A stretch of DNA of 64,000 nucleotides, taken from Hyphomicrobiales bacterium. GTDB taxonomy: Bacteria; Pseudomonadota; Alphaproteobacteria; Rhizobiales; Rhizobiaceae. Shown here piece after piece: positions 28,367 to 36,547 of this stretch. Numbering within the stretch: position 1 is the stretch's first letter; each line of letters begins with the position of its first letter. A program made the translations under genes and the position numbers. Under the pieces are notes generated by a model. The model searched no databases, had not been told where the DNA came from, and saw only the letters and a list, made by a program, of their open reading frames with translations. The DNA is taken from the NCBI GenBank assembly GCA_900473045.1, contig UCKS01000025.1:1-64000 (forward strand), read 5' to 3'.

Positions 28367-29299
28367 TCACCGCCGGATGATCTTGTACAGAGCAGCAGTG
28401 ACGCCGATACCCAGAAGCGGCCAGCCGGACCAGAAAATCCCGTGCCATGTCAAAATATTGATCCCGGCAATTCCCACGCCGATGACGCCGAGGCCGGCAA
28501 GGATCCGGTCGTACCGGCTTTGAATAGCCACCCAGACCAGGGCCGAGCACACCACCAGCCCCAGAATCGGCCAGGCCGACCAGAAGACGCCCTTCCACGA
28601 CAGGATATTGATGGCGAGCAACACGGCAGCCGCCAGCGCGGCAAGCCAGAACATCGGGCGAATCAGCGCGCCCAGTTTCTGCATCACTGCTGCAGAGTTA
28701 ACCTGTGCCGGCGGGCCAGAATCAACATCCGGCTTTGCCTTGATGCTGGACGCACCGGCCGGGGCCTCGCCAATGCGCACGGCGTAGCTCGGCACCGCGT
28801 CGGCAATATTCTTGATCGCCAGCGGCCCGAGGAAATCGAAACCGACGGCCACCTTGTTGCGAACCTGATCGTAGACCGTGTTTGAGATCACGATGCCGCC
28901 GCCGGTGGCCGATGCCTGCAGGCGCGCGGCAATATTGACGCCGTCACCATAGATATCATCGCCATCGACGATCACATCGCCGAGATTGATACCGATGCGG
29001 AACAGCATGCGCCCATCGGCCGGCCGCGCGGCGTTCTGGTCGGCCAACTCGTTTTGAATATCCATCGACGCGCGCAGGCATTCGACGACGCTCGGGAATT
29101 CGGCGATAACGCCGTCCCCCCAGGTATTGATCACCCGCCCGCCATGCGCCTCGATCAGCCGGGACATCGCATCGCGGTAATGCTTCAGCATCCCCAGCGT
29201 GCCTTCCTCGTCCACGCCCATCAGGCGTGTATAATCCTGCACATCAGCACAAAAGATCGTCGTCAGCTTGCGTTGTGTGTCGCGCAATGTGTCATTCAT
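28367..29299 (-). CDS. Adenylate/guanylate cyclase with C-terminal membrane domain
   Basis: 310 residues. N-terminal class III cyclase domain: TTIFCADVQDYTRLMG (metal Asp), GGRVINTWGDGVIAEFPSV (second metal region), and DVIVDGDDIYGDGVNIAARL. The C-terminal part holds about four hydrophobic segments with repeated WxGxFWSxWP text (SWKGVFWSAWPILG and TWHGIFWSGWPLLG), a duplicated two-helix unit. It probably makes cAMP at the membrane. ATG 29299 follows GAGGAGG. Confidence 0.85.
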   Translation of the reverse strand: MNDTLRDTQRKLTTIFCADVQDYTRLMGVDEEGTLGMLKHYRDAMSRLIEAHGGRVINTWGDGVIAEFPSVVECLRASMDIQNELADQNAARPADGRMLFRIGINLGDVIVDGDDIYGDGVNIAARLQASATGGGIVISNTVYDQVRNKVAVGFDFLGPLAIKNIADAVPSYAVRIGEAPAGASSIKAKPDVDSGPPAQVNSAAVMQKLGALIRPMFWLAALAAAVLLAINILSWKGVFWSAWPILGLVVCSALVWVAIQSRYDRILAGLGVIGVGIAGINILTWHGIFWSGWPLLGIGVTAALYKIIRR

Positions 29300-29563
29300 G
29301 ATTCCCCGCCTCCTCACAGCCAGGCTAGCCCGGTTGCCTAAGGAAGGATATGGGGATTGCAACCTCCAGGAAAAGACCGGTGGCCAAGTTGACGCGAATT
29401 ATCTCAAGGCGTGAAGCTTCCCTGTATTTTCTGCCTGCTACACGCCGTCTCGCCGCGTTGAGGCCCTTCAGCGAGCCGCCTTTCGCTACTTCGACGCCGG
29501 AAAAAATATTACGGGATTAGCAAAGTTAATTGTGAGCAGACGCTGTTTGAGAAACTATTCAAC
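29300..29563. other. Spacer upstream of the cyclase
   Basis: No gene seen. A minus-strand promoter for the cyclase is expected; TTGACG at 29389-29394 is on the plus strand and has no matching -10 box. Confidence 0.3.
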
Positions 29564-29641
29564 TGCCCGGTCGCCCTGGCAGTTCGACCGGGCACATCAG
29601 CCTTGAATACTTGGCCTCTCCTCTCAGGGGAGGCCCTTTTC
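29564..29641 (+). ncRNA. Candidate small RNA with two hairpins
   Basis: Two tight hairpins lie 18 bases apart in a gene-free region. The first pairs TGCCCGGTCG with CGACCGGGCA (29564-29594, ten base pairs). The second pairs GGCCTCTCC with GGGGAGGCC (29613-29635, nine pairs, one G-T) and is followed by CTTTT, like a rho-independent terminator on the plus strand. No coding gene reads into it from the left, so an independent transcript is plausible. The 5' end is unknown; no promoter was found. Confidence 0.4.
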
Positions 29642-29712
29642 AGGACTAGTCAGTTCGGCGGATCACGACGTAATCGCTTGCCGACACCGCAGGGCCTTGC
29701 ACACGGCATAGA

Positions 29713-29745
29713 AAGGGCTCCACAAACAGGGAGCCCCTTTTCGAA
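29713..29745 (-). terminator. Terminator of the 112-residue secreted protein gene
   Basis: GGGCTCC (29715-29721) pairs with GGAGCCC (29730-29736). On the minus strand the hairpin is followed by TTTC, on the plus strand by TTTTC. It begins about 30 bases after the stop codon of the downstream minus-strand gene. Confidence 0.65.
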
Positions 29746-29772
29746 TATCAGCGTCGCCTCACATAGCCAGCG

Positions 29773-30111
29773 TTACTTCGTGTAGACGATCTTGCCGCCA
29801 TTGGCCGCAGTCTGGATGCCGATCACATTTTGGAGCTGGACGTTTTTCGCTTCAAGCGTCGCCATCAGAGCCGGGTCGTTCTGGATTTCGGTCTGGGCCT
29901 TGGTGATCGATTCCGGCGACGGGTTGCGATAGGTCGCTGGGATTGACGACGTGTCCGTGTTGGCATTGCTCTCGGAGCCGACATTGACGATCGTGATCAT
30001 GTCGTCGGCCATCATCGGCGTCGTCGAGCTCGCGGTCTGTGCATAGGCATAGCCGCTGAGCGTTGTCGCAGACAGGGCAGCAGCAAGGGCAAGCTTGAGA
30101 ACAGTTTTCAT
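29773..30111 (-). CDS. Small secreted protein of unknown function
   Basis: 112 residues with a clear Sec signal (MKTVLKLALAAALSATTLSG ... AYAQ, cleavage near residue 24). The mature ~88 residues are rich in Ser, Thr, Asn and contain no cysteine. The pattern PESITKAQTEIQNDPALMATLEAKNVQLQNVIGIQ suggests a helical region. Rhizobia carry similar periplasmic proteins with no assigned job. Confidence 0.75.
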   Translation of the reverse strand: MKTVLKLALAAALSATTLSGYAYAQTASSTTPMMADDMITIVNVGSESNANTDTSSIPATYRNPSPESITKAQTEIQNDPALMATLEAKNVQLQNVIGIQTAANGGKIVYTK

Positions 30112-30462
30112 TGTCTTCTCCTATGGATCGGAGGCCTCTCACCGCTCATCGGTGATTTGTATCAGACACTCCGTAAGACGAGGCCAAAACCGAATACGGG
30201 GGAAATGGTTCCTTCGTCATCACGGCTTCGTGACATGAATCCGCTGGTACCGGGACCCGATTTCAGCTCAGAGACCGGCGGTAAAGCCGTTGGGCGCGGC
30301 CCGACGGGGGGCTTCCACCCTCCCCCACCCCGGAGCTCAGCCGCTCTCCCTCAAGCGAAGGATCAAGGGACGATGAAACGCCGCACCTCAATCATTGTCC
30401 TTTGACGATTGCCCATGATAAACCGCCAGCAGACAAGACCAAGTTGACGAAAGACGATCGCC
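30112..30462. other. Spacer upstream of hemB
   Basis: 351 bases between two divergent genes. No gene was supported. A small hairpin TCACG-GCTT-CGTGA lies near 30219-30232. Promoters for both neighbours should be here but no clear boxes stand out. Confidence 0.35.
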
Positions 30463-31476
30463 ATGACCGACAAGACACATGCCGTTGACCTCATTACCGG
30501 CCATCGCCGCATGCGCCGCAACCGCAAGGCCGACTGGAGTCGGCGGATGGTGCAGGAAAACCGCTTGACGGTCGATGATCTGATCTGGCCGATCTTCATC
30601 GTTGCCGGCACAAACATCGTCGAACCGATCGACGCGATGCCGGGCGTCAACCGGATGAGCATCGACAAGGCCGTGGAAGCGGCAAAACTGGCCGCCGATC
30701 TCGGCATCCCGGCACTCGCCACCTTTCCGAATGTCGATATTACCCTGCGCGACGACACCGGCTCCAACAGCCTTGCCGCCAACAACCTGATCAACGAGGC
30801 GACGCGGGCCATCAAGAAGGCCGTGCCGAATATCGGCGTTATCACCGACGTGGCGCTCGATCCCTTCACCAGTCACGGCCATGACGGCATTCTGCGCGAC
30901 GGCGAAATCGTCAACGACGAAACGGTGACGCAGATCGCCAGGGCTGCGGTCCTGCAGGCCGATGCCGGCGCCGATATCATCGCCCCCTCAGACATGATGG
31001 ATGGCCGCGTCGGCGTCATACGCCGGGCGCTGGATGCTGCCGGTCACCAGAATGTCGGCATCATGGCCTATGCCACCAAGTTCGCCTCGGCCTTCTACGG
31101 TCCTTATCGGGAAGCCATCGGCACCAGTGGCCTGCTCAAGGGCGACAAGAAGACCTATTATATCGACCCTGCCAACGGCACCGAGGCGATGCGTGATGCG
31201 GCGCTGGACGTCGAGGAAGGTGCCGACATGCTGATGGTCAAGCCCGGCCTGCCCTATCTCGATATCTGCTGGCGGATGAAGGAAAGCTTTGGCCTGCCGG
31301 TTTTTGCCTACCAGGTCTCCGGCGAGTATTCGCAGATCAAGGCCGCCGCCGCCAATGGCTGGATCGACGGCGAGCGTGTCATGCTCGAAACCCTGCTTGC
31401 CTTCAAGCGCGCCGGCTGCGACGGCATTCTCAGCTATTTCGCTGTCGATGTAGCCCGAATCCTGGCCAAGCGCTGA
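30463..31476 (+). CDS. hemB: Delta-aminolevulinic acid dehydratase (porphobilinogen synthase)
   Basis: Second common step of tetrapyrrole synthesis. 337 residues. Active-site lysines are in MAYATKFASAFYGP and DMLMVKPGLPYLDI. At the metal site the text is DVALDPFTSHGHDGI, with Asp residues in place of the three zinc-binding cysteines, so this is the Mg2+-type enzyme known from Bradyrhizobium and Pseudomonas. Stands alone. Confidence 0.95.
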   Translation: MTDKTHAVDLITGHRRMRRNRKADWSRRMVQENRLTVDDLIWPIFIVAGTNIVEPIDAMPGVNRMSIDKAVEAAKLAADLGIPALATFPNVDITLRDDTGSNSLAANNLINEATRAIKKAVPNIGVITDVALDPFTSHGHDGILRDGEIVNDETVTQIARAAVLQADAGADIIAPSDMMDGRVGVIRRALDAAGHQNVGIMAYATKFASAFYGPYREAIGTSGLLKGDKKTYYIDPANGTEAMRDAALDVEEGADMLMVKPGLPYLDICWRMKESFGLPVFAYQVSGEYSQIKAAAANGWIDGERVMLETLLAFKRAGCDGILSYFAVDVARILAKR

Positions 31477-31525
31477 CTCCTTTCTGCACCGGTTCGCCTG
31501 CGCAGATCACATATATTGCGCACTT

Positions 31526-33232
31526 TTAGACGGGCGCGCGAAAAACTCTGACCCGGTTGCGGCCGGCATCCTTGGCCCGATAGAGGGCGGCGTCGGCGTG
31601 GTTGAGAATATCATTCCACGTCAGGTCCGCTCCGGCCGCGACGCCAAAGCTTGCCGTCACGGTCAGCCTCTCGCCATCAGGAGCGGTCAGCGGGCAGTTC
31701 CCGATCGCCTTCCTGAGCTTTCGTGCCATGCAGGCGGCTTCAGCCAGCGAGCCTTTCTCCAGTAAAATCGCGAATTCTTCACCACCGAAACGGGCCACAT
31801 ATCCGGATGCTCCAGCGGAATGGCGCATCAAATCGGCTACAGTCCGCAGGACGGTGTCACCAAAGGGATGGCCGTAGCGGTCGTTGATCGATTTGAAATG
31901 ATCGATATCCAAAAGGATCAGGTATTTCGCAGCATCCACCGCCAAGGCCGTATTCTCCTCGAGCGCACGACGGTTGAGAAGGCCGGTCAATCCGTCGGTC
32001 GTGGCAAGGATTTCGAGCTGGCGTGTCAGCAGCGCACGTTCGCCGAGCCGCTGCGAGAGAATGCCGATGGCGCCGTACAACCTTCTGATTTCCCTGACCT
32101 CGCCCGGCGAGGAAACGAGATCGGCGGGGCGCTCGTCGGCCAGCGCAATAACAGCCTGCGCGCCCCTCAGCAAAGGCCGCAGGATATAGATTTGAACGGC
32201 TGCGACGAGGCCAAGAACCAGCGTCAGCAGTACGGCCGTTGTCAGTCCGTTACTGTAGAGCGCCCATAGCGCGTCCTGTTCCCGAGTTTCGAACTCGCTG
32301 ACAATCTCGGACAGGTAGATGTTTCTCACTTCGCCAAGTGGCTGCATCAGCGCCACGTAGCGCTGTGTGAGGTTCCCGCCGTCAAGCGAGAAGCGGCCGC
32401 TTCTGCTACCGATCTCCATCTGCTCGTCGATCAGCTCGAGGCCCTGGCGCATGAAGGTGTCTTCCACCTCCTGACGCTTCACCCGGATCGCATCCGATAC
32501 CGGCAAGGCCGAGCGCGGGCCGACCAGATCCCAGACTTCAAGCAGCCTGCCGCGTGCGGTACTGCTTGCCGCCATATCCTGTTGCGTTATGGCCGTCCCG
32601 GCCACCATTGGCGCAATCAGATAGGAGCCCAACCGCCCGGCATATTCGCGCAGATCGCTAAATGCGATGCCCTGCACGACGATGGTGGCGAGTTCCGGAT
32701 CCCTTCTGAGGATTTCTCCGCTCTGCCATTCGATGATCCTGCGGTAGGAGTCCCTGGCAGCAAACATGGTGTCGATGGCTGCATGAATCTCCTCATAGCG
32801 GCGGACCTGTCCCCGCTGTTGGCCAATGGCCGTGATCAGGCCGCGGGCGGCGGCAAGTCGCGCGCGGACATCATCGATCATCTCATCCGGTACATCGCGG
32901 CGTTCAAGCTCAGCCAGTGCCGCATCGGTACTGCCGACGAAATTGTGCCATTTCAGCCGCGCCTCGCTCCGGTCGGCCTCCGATGCGGTCATCAGGCGGT
33001 TGGCGGGTCCCCTCTCTGCGGAAATGAGGTTTGCCGCGTCGAAGATGGCGGTAAACTGACGCATGTTCTCCGCGCCGGCATGCGCCTTGCGGAGAGCCTC
33101 GATGGAGGCCGATATCGTCGCTGTCGCCAGCAGCAGCGTGCAGCCGACAGCCAGAAGCGCCATAAACCAGAGACGGCCTTCAAGACCGCCGAACCGGCCG
33201 GTGTTGGTATCTGCATAGAGACTGAAAGGCAT
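31526..33232 (-). CDS. Membrane-bound diguanylate cyclase (GGDEF)
   Basis: 568 residues. Two membrane segments (~23-45 and ~325-350) flank a helical periplasmic sensor region, then a short HAMP-like linker and a GGDEF domain (~410-565) with LDIDHFKSINDRYGH and the active-site GGEEF. The product-inhibition site RxxD five residues before GGEEF is missing (GYVARFGGEEF), so it should not be inhibited by c-di-GMP at that site. The signal is unknown. Confidence 0.88.
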   Translation of the reverse strand: MPFSLYADTNTGRFGGLEGRLWFMALLAVGCTLLLATATISASIEALRKAHAGAENMRQFTAIFDAANLISAERGPANRLMTASEADRSEARLKWHNFVGSTDAALAELERRDVPDEMIDDVRARLAAARGLITAIGQQRGQVRRYEEIHAAIDTMFAARDSYRRIIEWQSGEILRRDPELATIVVQGIAFSDLREYAGRLGSYLIAPMVAGTAITQQDMAASSTARGRLLEVWDLVGPRSALPVSDAIRVKRQEVEDTFMRQGLELIDEQMEIGSRSGRFSLDGGNLTQRYVALMQPLGEVRNIYLSEIVSEFETREQDALWALYSNGLTTAVLLTLVLGLVAAVQIYILRPLLRGAQAVIALADERPADLVSSPGEVREIRRLYGAIGILSQRLGERALLTRQLEILATTDGLTGLLNRRALEENTALAVDAAKYLILLDIDHFKSINDRYGHPFGDTVLRTVADLMRHSAGASGYVARFGGEEFAILLEKGSLAEAACMARKLRKAIGNCPLTAPDGERLTVTASFGVAAGADLTWNDILNHADAALYRAKDAGRNRVRVFRAPV

Positions 33233-33520
33233 GGCAAGGAACCGGTGACTGCGAATGCTTGGCTGCTATTCAACAAACCGGTTGGAAACCAGTGTCTTTT
33301 AGGAAGACGAGCTTCCCAGATTTGCAGTGCTGCGCCACCGTTAGCATATTCCGATGAACGCAGGCTGAAAATCCGGCAGAAATGGCCGCGCCGATGGGTT
33401 GCGGCCGGGGAATACAGGGCTTATGCCGGCACACCATCCGCCGTCACGGATTTGCCTGCCGGATGGATTTGCATTTTTGCCGTCGCTCCCCATATCAGGA
33501 AGTGAACTGGAGACACAGAC

Positions 33521-33985
33521 ATGAGCGTGCAGGACGAAAACCTTAGAATTCCGAGCAATGACTGGCGGGCCTATCAGGGCGTGCTCAGCCGGCGCGTCAT
33601 GGCGTTCGTGATCGACTATGCGATCGTCGCTCTTTTGTGGATCCCCGCCGCCGTCGTGGTGTTCTTTCTCGGCATCCTGACGTTCGGCCTGGGCTTCTTC
33701 CTTTACCCAGTGCTGTTTGCCGGCCTCGCGATGCTGTATTTCGGCATCACGGTCGGCGGCCCCAAGCAGGCTTCGCCGGGCATGAACATGATGGGGCTGG
33801 CCATTGCCCGTACCGACGGCCGGCCGATGGATTTCCTCACGGCCATCGTCCATCTGGTGATCTTTTGGATCGCCAACACGGTCCTGACCCCGCTCGTCCT
33901 GCTGGTTGGCCTGTTCACCGACCGTGGCCGTTTGCTGCATGACCTGCTCATCGGCACGGTGACGGTGCGCCGCGACGCCTATTGA
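33521..33985 (+). CDS. RDD-family membrane protein
   Basis: 154 residues. Family start RRVMAFVIDYAIVALLWIPA and end GRLLHDLLIGTVTVRRD match the RDD family (Arg-Asp-Asp region). About three to four membrane segments. Function generally unknown; some relatives are linked to ion exchange. Confidence 0.85.
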   Translation: MSVQDENLRIPSNDWRAYQGVLSRRVMAFVIDYAIVALLWIPAAVVVFFLGILTFGLGFFLYPVLFAGLAMLYFGITVGGPKQASPGMNMMGLAIARTDGRPMDFLTAIVHLVIFWIANTVLTPLVLLVGLFTDRGRLLHDLLIGTVTVRRDAY

Positions 33986-34164
33986 TTGGCTTGGCTGGCG
34001 ACAGGATGCCGATGTCATCCCGTCGCAGTCATATGGCTAACGCCGACAAACCAAAGGTTTACTGCAACACAACGCGACAGTTCAAAAAGTCGCGATTGAC
34101 CTTTTATAATCTTGCGCCATGCTAATGTTTTCGAAGCGGCCAAGAAGAGCGATCTCCGCACCAC

Positions 34165-34911
34165 ATGAACACGCAAACTACACCGTCCCCGCAATTCTAC
34201 CTGACCGCGCCGGCAACCTGCCCGTATTTGCCGCAGGAAATGGAGCGGAAGGTGTTTACCCACATGGTGGGCGAGCGGGCACCAGAACTCAACGATCTCC
34301 TCACCCAGGGCGGTTTCCGCCGCTCCCAGAATATCGCCTACCGGCCGGCCTGCGAAAGCTGCCGGGCCTGCATTTCAGTGCGCATCGTCGCCGGTGAATT
34401 TTCACCCACCCGTTCGATGCGGCGCATCCTGGCGCTGAACAGCGACGTGGTCTCGACGGAATATCCGGCAGAACCGTCCAGCGAACAGTACAGCCTGTTT
34501 CGCCGCTATCTCGACCACCGCCACCAGAAAGGCGGCATGTCCGACATGTCAGTGCTGGATTATGCGATGATGGTCGAGGATACCCACGTCAACACCAAGA
34601 TCATCGAATACCGCCTCAAGGTCGAAGGCGATGGTATCGGCCTGGCGAAGGGACCGTTGATCTCGGCAGCATTGACCGACAAGATGGGCGACGGCCTGTC
34701 GATGGTCTATTCCTATTTCGACCCTGATGTGGCCGACCGATCGCTCGGCACCTTCATGATCCTCGATCATATCCGCAAAGTGAAGGAACGGGGCCTGCCG
34801 CACGTTTATCTAGGCTACTGGGTCAAGGGATCGCGCAAAATGGACTATAAAACAAAGTTTCTGCCGCAGGAGCACCTTATGGCCCAAGGCTGGGAGCGCT
34901 ATACAGGATAA
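34165..34911 (+). CDS. bpt: Aspartate/glutamate leucyltransferase
   Basis: 248 residues. Transfers Leu from tRNA to proteins with N-terminal Asp or Glu, marking them for ClpAP degradation (N-degron pathway). Recognised by [38 protein letters not shown] (conserved cysteines) and the C-terminal [18 protein letters not shown]. The upstream AT-rich stretch around 34080-34130 probably carries its promoter. Confidence 0.93.
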   Translation: MNTQTTPSPQFYLTAPATCPYLPQEMERKVFTHMVGERAPELNDLLTQGGFRRSQNIAYRPACESCRACISVRIVAGEFSPTRSMRRILALNSDVVSTEYPAEPSSEQYSLFRRYLDHRHQKGGMSDMSVLDYAMMVEDTHVNTKIIEYRLKVEGDGIGLAKGPLISAALTDKMGDGLSMVYSYFDPDVADRSLGTFMILDHIRKVKERGLPHVYLGYWVKGSRKMDYKTKFLPQEHLMAQGWERYTG

Positions 34912-34938
34912 AGTGCTCCCACCTGACAGGACGAAATC

Positions 34939-35835
34939 TTGAGTGAAGCCATAGATGCCGCCCACCACCGCCGCGGACTTCTCATCACCGGCCTTGGCGG
35001 CCTTGCCCTCTCCTTCGACATTCCACTGATCCGCTCCGCCGATGGCGAAGTCTGGTCGCTGCTGGCGGTCCGCAGCCTCTGCACCTTCACTGTGGCGCTG
35101 ATCGCCTGGGTGGTGCTGAACAAATGTCTCGGCCGCAAGATCGCGCTGGTTCCCGGCAAGGCGGGACTGCTCGCGGGCCTGTTTTACGGGCTCGGCTCCT
35201 TCACCTTCCTTTTGTCAGTTTTCAACACAGCGACCGCAAACGTCGTCTTCATCGTCGCCTTCACGTCGATGTTCGCCGCCATCCTGTCCTGGGTCTTCCT
35301 CAAGGAACGCCCCTCCAACGCCACGCTGGTGACCATGGCGGTGATGGTCTTCGGCGTCGGGCTGATTGTTCAGGATGGATTGAAGAGCGGCAATTTCTTC
35401 GGGGATGCCATGGCGGTGTGTTCCGCCCTGATGCTCGCCTGTGCCATTACAGTCAGCCACGCCAGCGGCAAGGACATGGGGCTGGTGCCACTCGCAACCG
35501 CGATCTTCCCCGCCATTATCGGCTACCTGCTGTCCCCCACCGAGGGACTCGCCATCGCCAATCCCGGCTGGATCATCTTCGACGGCCTGATCATGATCCC
35601 GCTCGCCTTCTTCTGCCTCGCCACCGGCCCGCGCTACCTGTCGGCCCCGGAAGTCGGCATGTTCTACCTGCTCGAAACCATCCTCGCGCCGCTGTGGATC
35701 TGGATCGTCTTCATGGAGGTCCCGACATCGCAGACGCTGGTCGGCGGCGCCGTGCTGATTCTGGCGCTGGTCGGGCATTCGCTGTGGCAGATGCGGCAAC
35801 GATCCGCTGTTGCGGTTCCCCCGCCCCTTCATTGA
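34939..35835 (+). CDS. EamA/DMT-family transporter
   Basis: 298 residues, about ten membrane segments in two EamA halves (VRSLCTFTVALIAWVVLNKC... and MFYLLETILAPLWIWIVFMEVP). Likely exports or imports a small metabolite; substrate unknown. Start is TTG 34939 with AGGA seven bases before it. Follows bpt by 27 bases. Confidence 0.85.
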   Translation: MSEAIDAAHHRRGLLITGLGGLALSFDIPLIRSADGEVWSLLAVRSLCTFTVALIAWVVLNKCLGRKIALVPGKAGLLAGLFYGLGSFTFLLSVFNTATANVVFIVAFTSMFAAILSWVFLKERPSNATLVTMAVMVFGVGLIVQDGLKSGNFFGDAMAVCSALMLACAITVSHASGKDMGLVPLATAIFPAIIGYLLSPTEGLAIANPGWIIFDGLIMIPLAFFCLATGPRYLSAPEVGMFYLLETILAPLWIWIVFMEVPTSQTLVGGAVLILALVGHSLWQMRQRSAVAVPPPLH

Positions 35836-35841
35836 CGATAA

Positions 35842-35884
35842 TTGCGATTCAGATCACCCGATGTTATAACTCAATTATAACATC
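35842..35884 (+). promoter_or_regulatory. Promoter and palindromic operator of the AbrB-Doc operon
   Basis: A -35-like TTGCGA (35842-35847) and -10-like TATAAC (35865-35870) are 17 bases apart. The -10 lies inside a perfect palindrome whose arms GATGTTATAA (35860-35869) and TTATAACATC (35875-35884) are separated by five bases. This is a textbook layout for toxin-antitoxin autoregulation by the antitoxin. Confidence 0.65.
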
Positions 35885-35896
35885 GGAGATTTTCCC

Positions 35897-36118
35897 GTGA
35901 ACCTTACTATTCGCAAGATCGGTAACTCCGAAGGCATTATCATCCCAAAGGAAGTCCTTGATCGTTTGGGGCTGAAGGCCGGCGACGAACTTCAATTGAA
36001 GGAAACCGGGGGTACGCTTGAGCTAGCGCCCCAAAAGGACGATCTTGCAGAACAATTGCGAGCGGCCAGGATTGGCATGAAAAAATATCATGTCGCGCTG
36101 CGTGAATTGGCGAAATGA
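35897..36118 (+). CDS. AbrB/MazE-type antitoxin
   Basis: 73 residues. The swapped-hairpin AbrB domain is MNLTIRKIGNSEGIIIPKEV plus LDRLGLKAGDELQL; the C-terminal tail is charged and helical, fitting toxin binding. GTG and ATG choices agree at 35897 with GGAG upstream. It overlaps the toxin gene by four bases (ATGA) and probably represses the promoter via the palindrome upstream. Confidence 0.88.
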   Translation: MNLTIRKIGNSEGIIIPKEVLDRLGLKAGDELQLKETGGTLELAPQKDDLAEQLRAARIGMKKYHVALRELAK

Positions 36119-36507
36119 CGTCCGTTAAATGGCTGTCACGCGAAGCAATTGAAATCATACATCATGAACAATTGTTGGAACACGGTGGCTTGCCCGGTCT
36201 CAAGGATGCCAACGCACTCGAATCTGCCTTGGCGCGTCCAGTCAACAAAGCAGCCTACGGCGAGGAAGATATACACGCTCTCGCCGCTGCCTACCTTTAC
36301 GGCATTGTTCGAAACCACGGATTTTCCGATGGCAACAAGCGGACGGGCTGGCTTGCAGCGTTTACCTTCATGCTGATCAATGGCCGCTTTATAGAAGCAG
36401 AACAAGCAGACGTTATCGCGTTTGTTCTTTCCGTCGCCGCCGGCGAGATTGACGAGGCAGGCGCGGTACAATTTCTGCGAGATTACAGCGTTCCATTTGA
36501 TCTGTGA
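36115..36507 (+). CDS. doc: Doc-family toxin (Fic fold)
   Basis: 130 residues. The Doc/Fic core motif HGFSDGNKRTG is nearly canonical (HxFxDGNKRT), implying kinase-type phosphorylation of EF-Tu as in P1 Doc. N-terminal part VKWLSREAIEIIHHEQL and the ALESALARP segment fit Doc. Here the antitoxin is AbrB-like, not Phd-like. Downstream by 41 bases lies parC on the other strand. Confidence 0.9.
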   Translation: MTSVKWLSREAIEIIHHEQLLEHGGLPGLKDANALESALARPVNKAAYGEEDIHALAAAYLYGIVRNHGFSDGNKRTGWLAAFTFMLINGRFIEAEQADVIAFVLSVAAGEIDEAGAVQFLRDYSVPFDL

Positions 36508-36547
36508 CGGCGGGGGCATTTCGCCAACCCAACCGCCCGCACATCCA

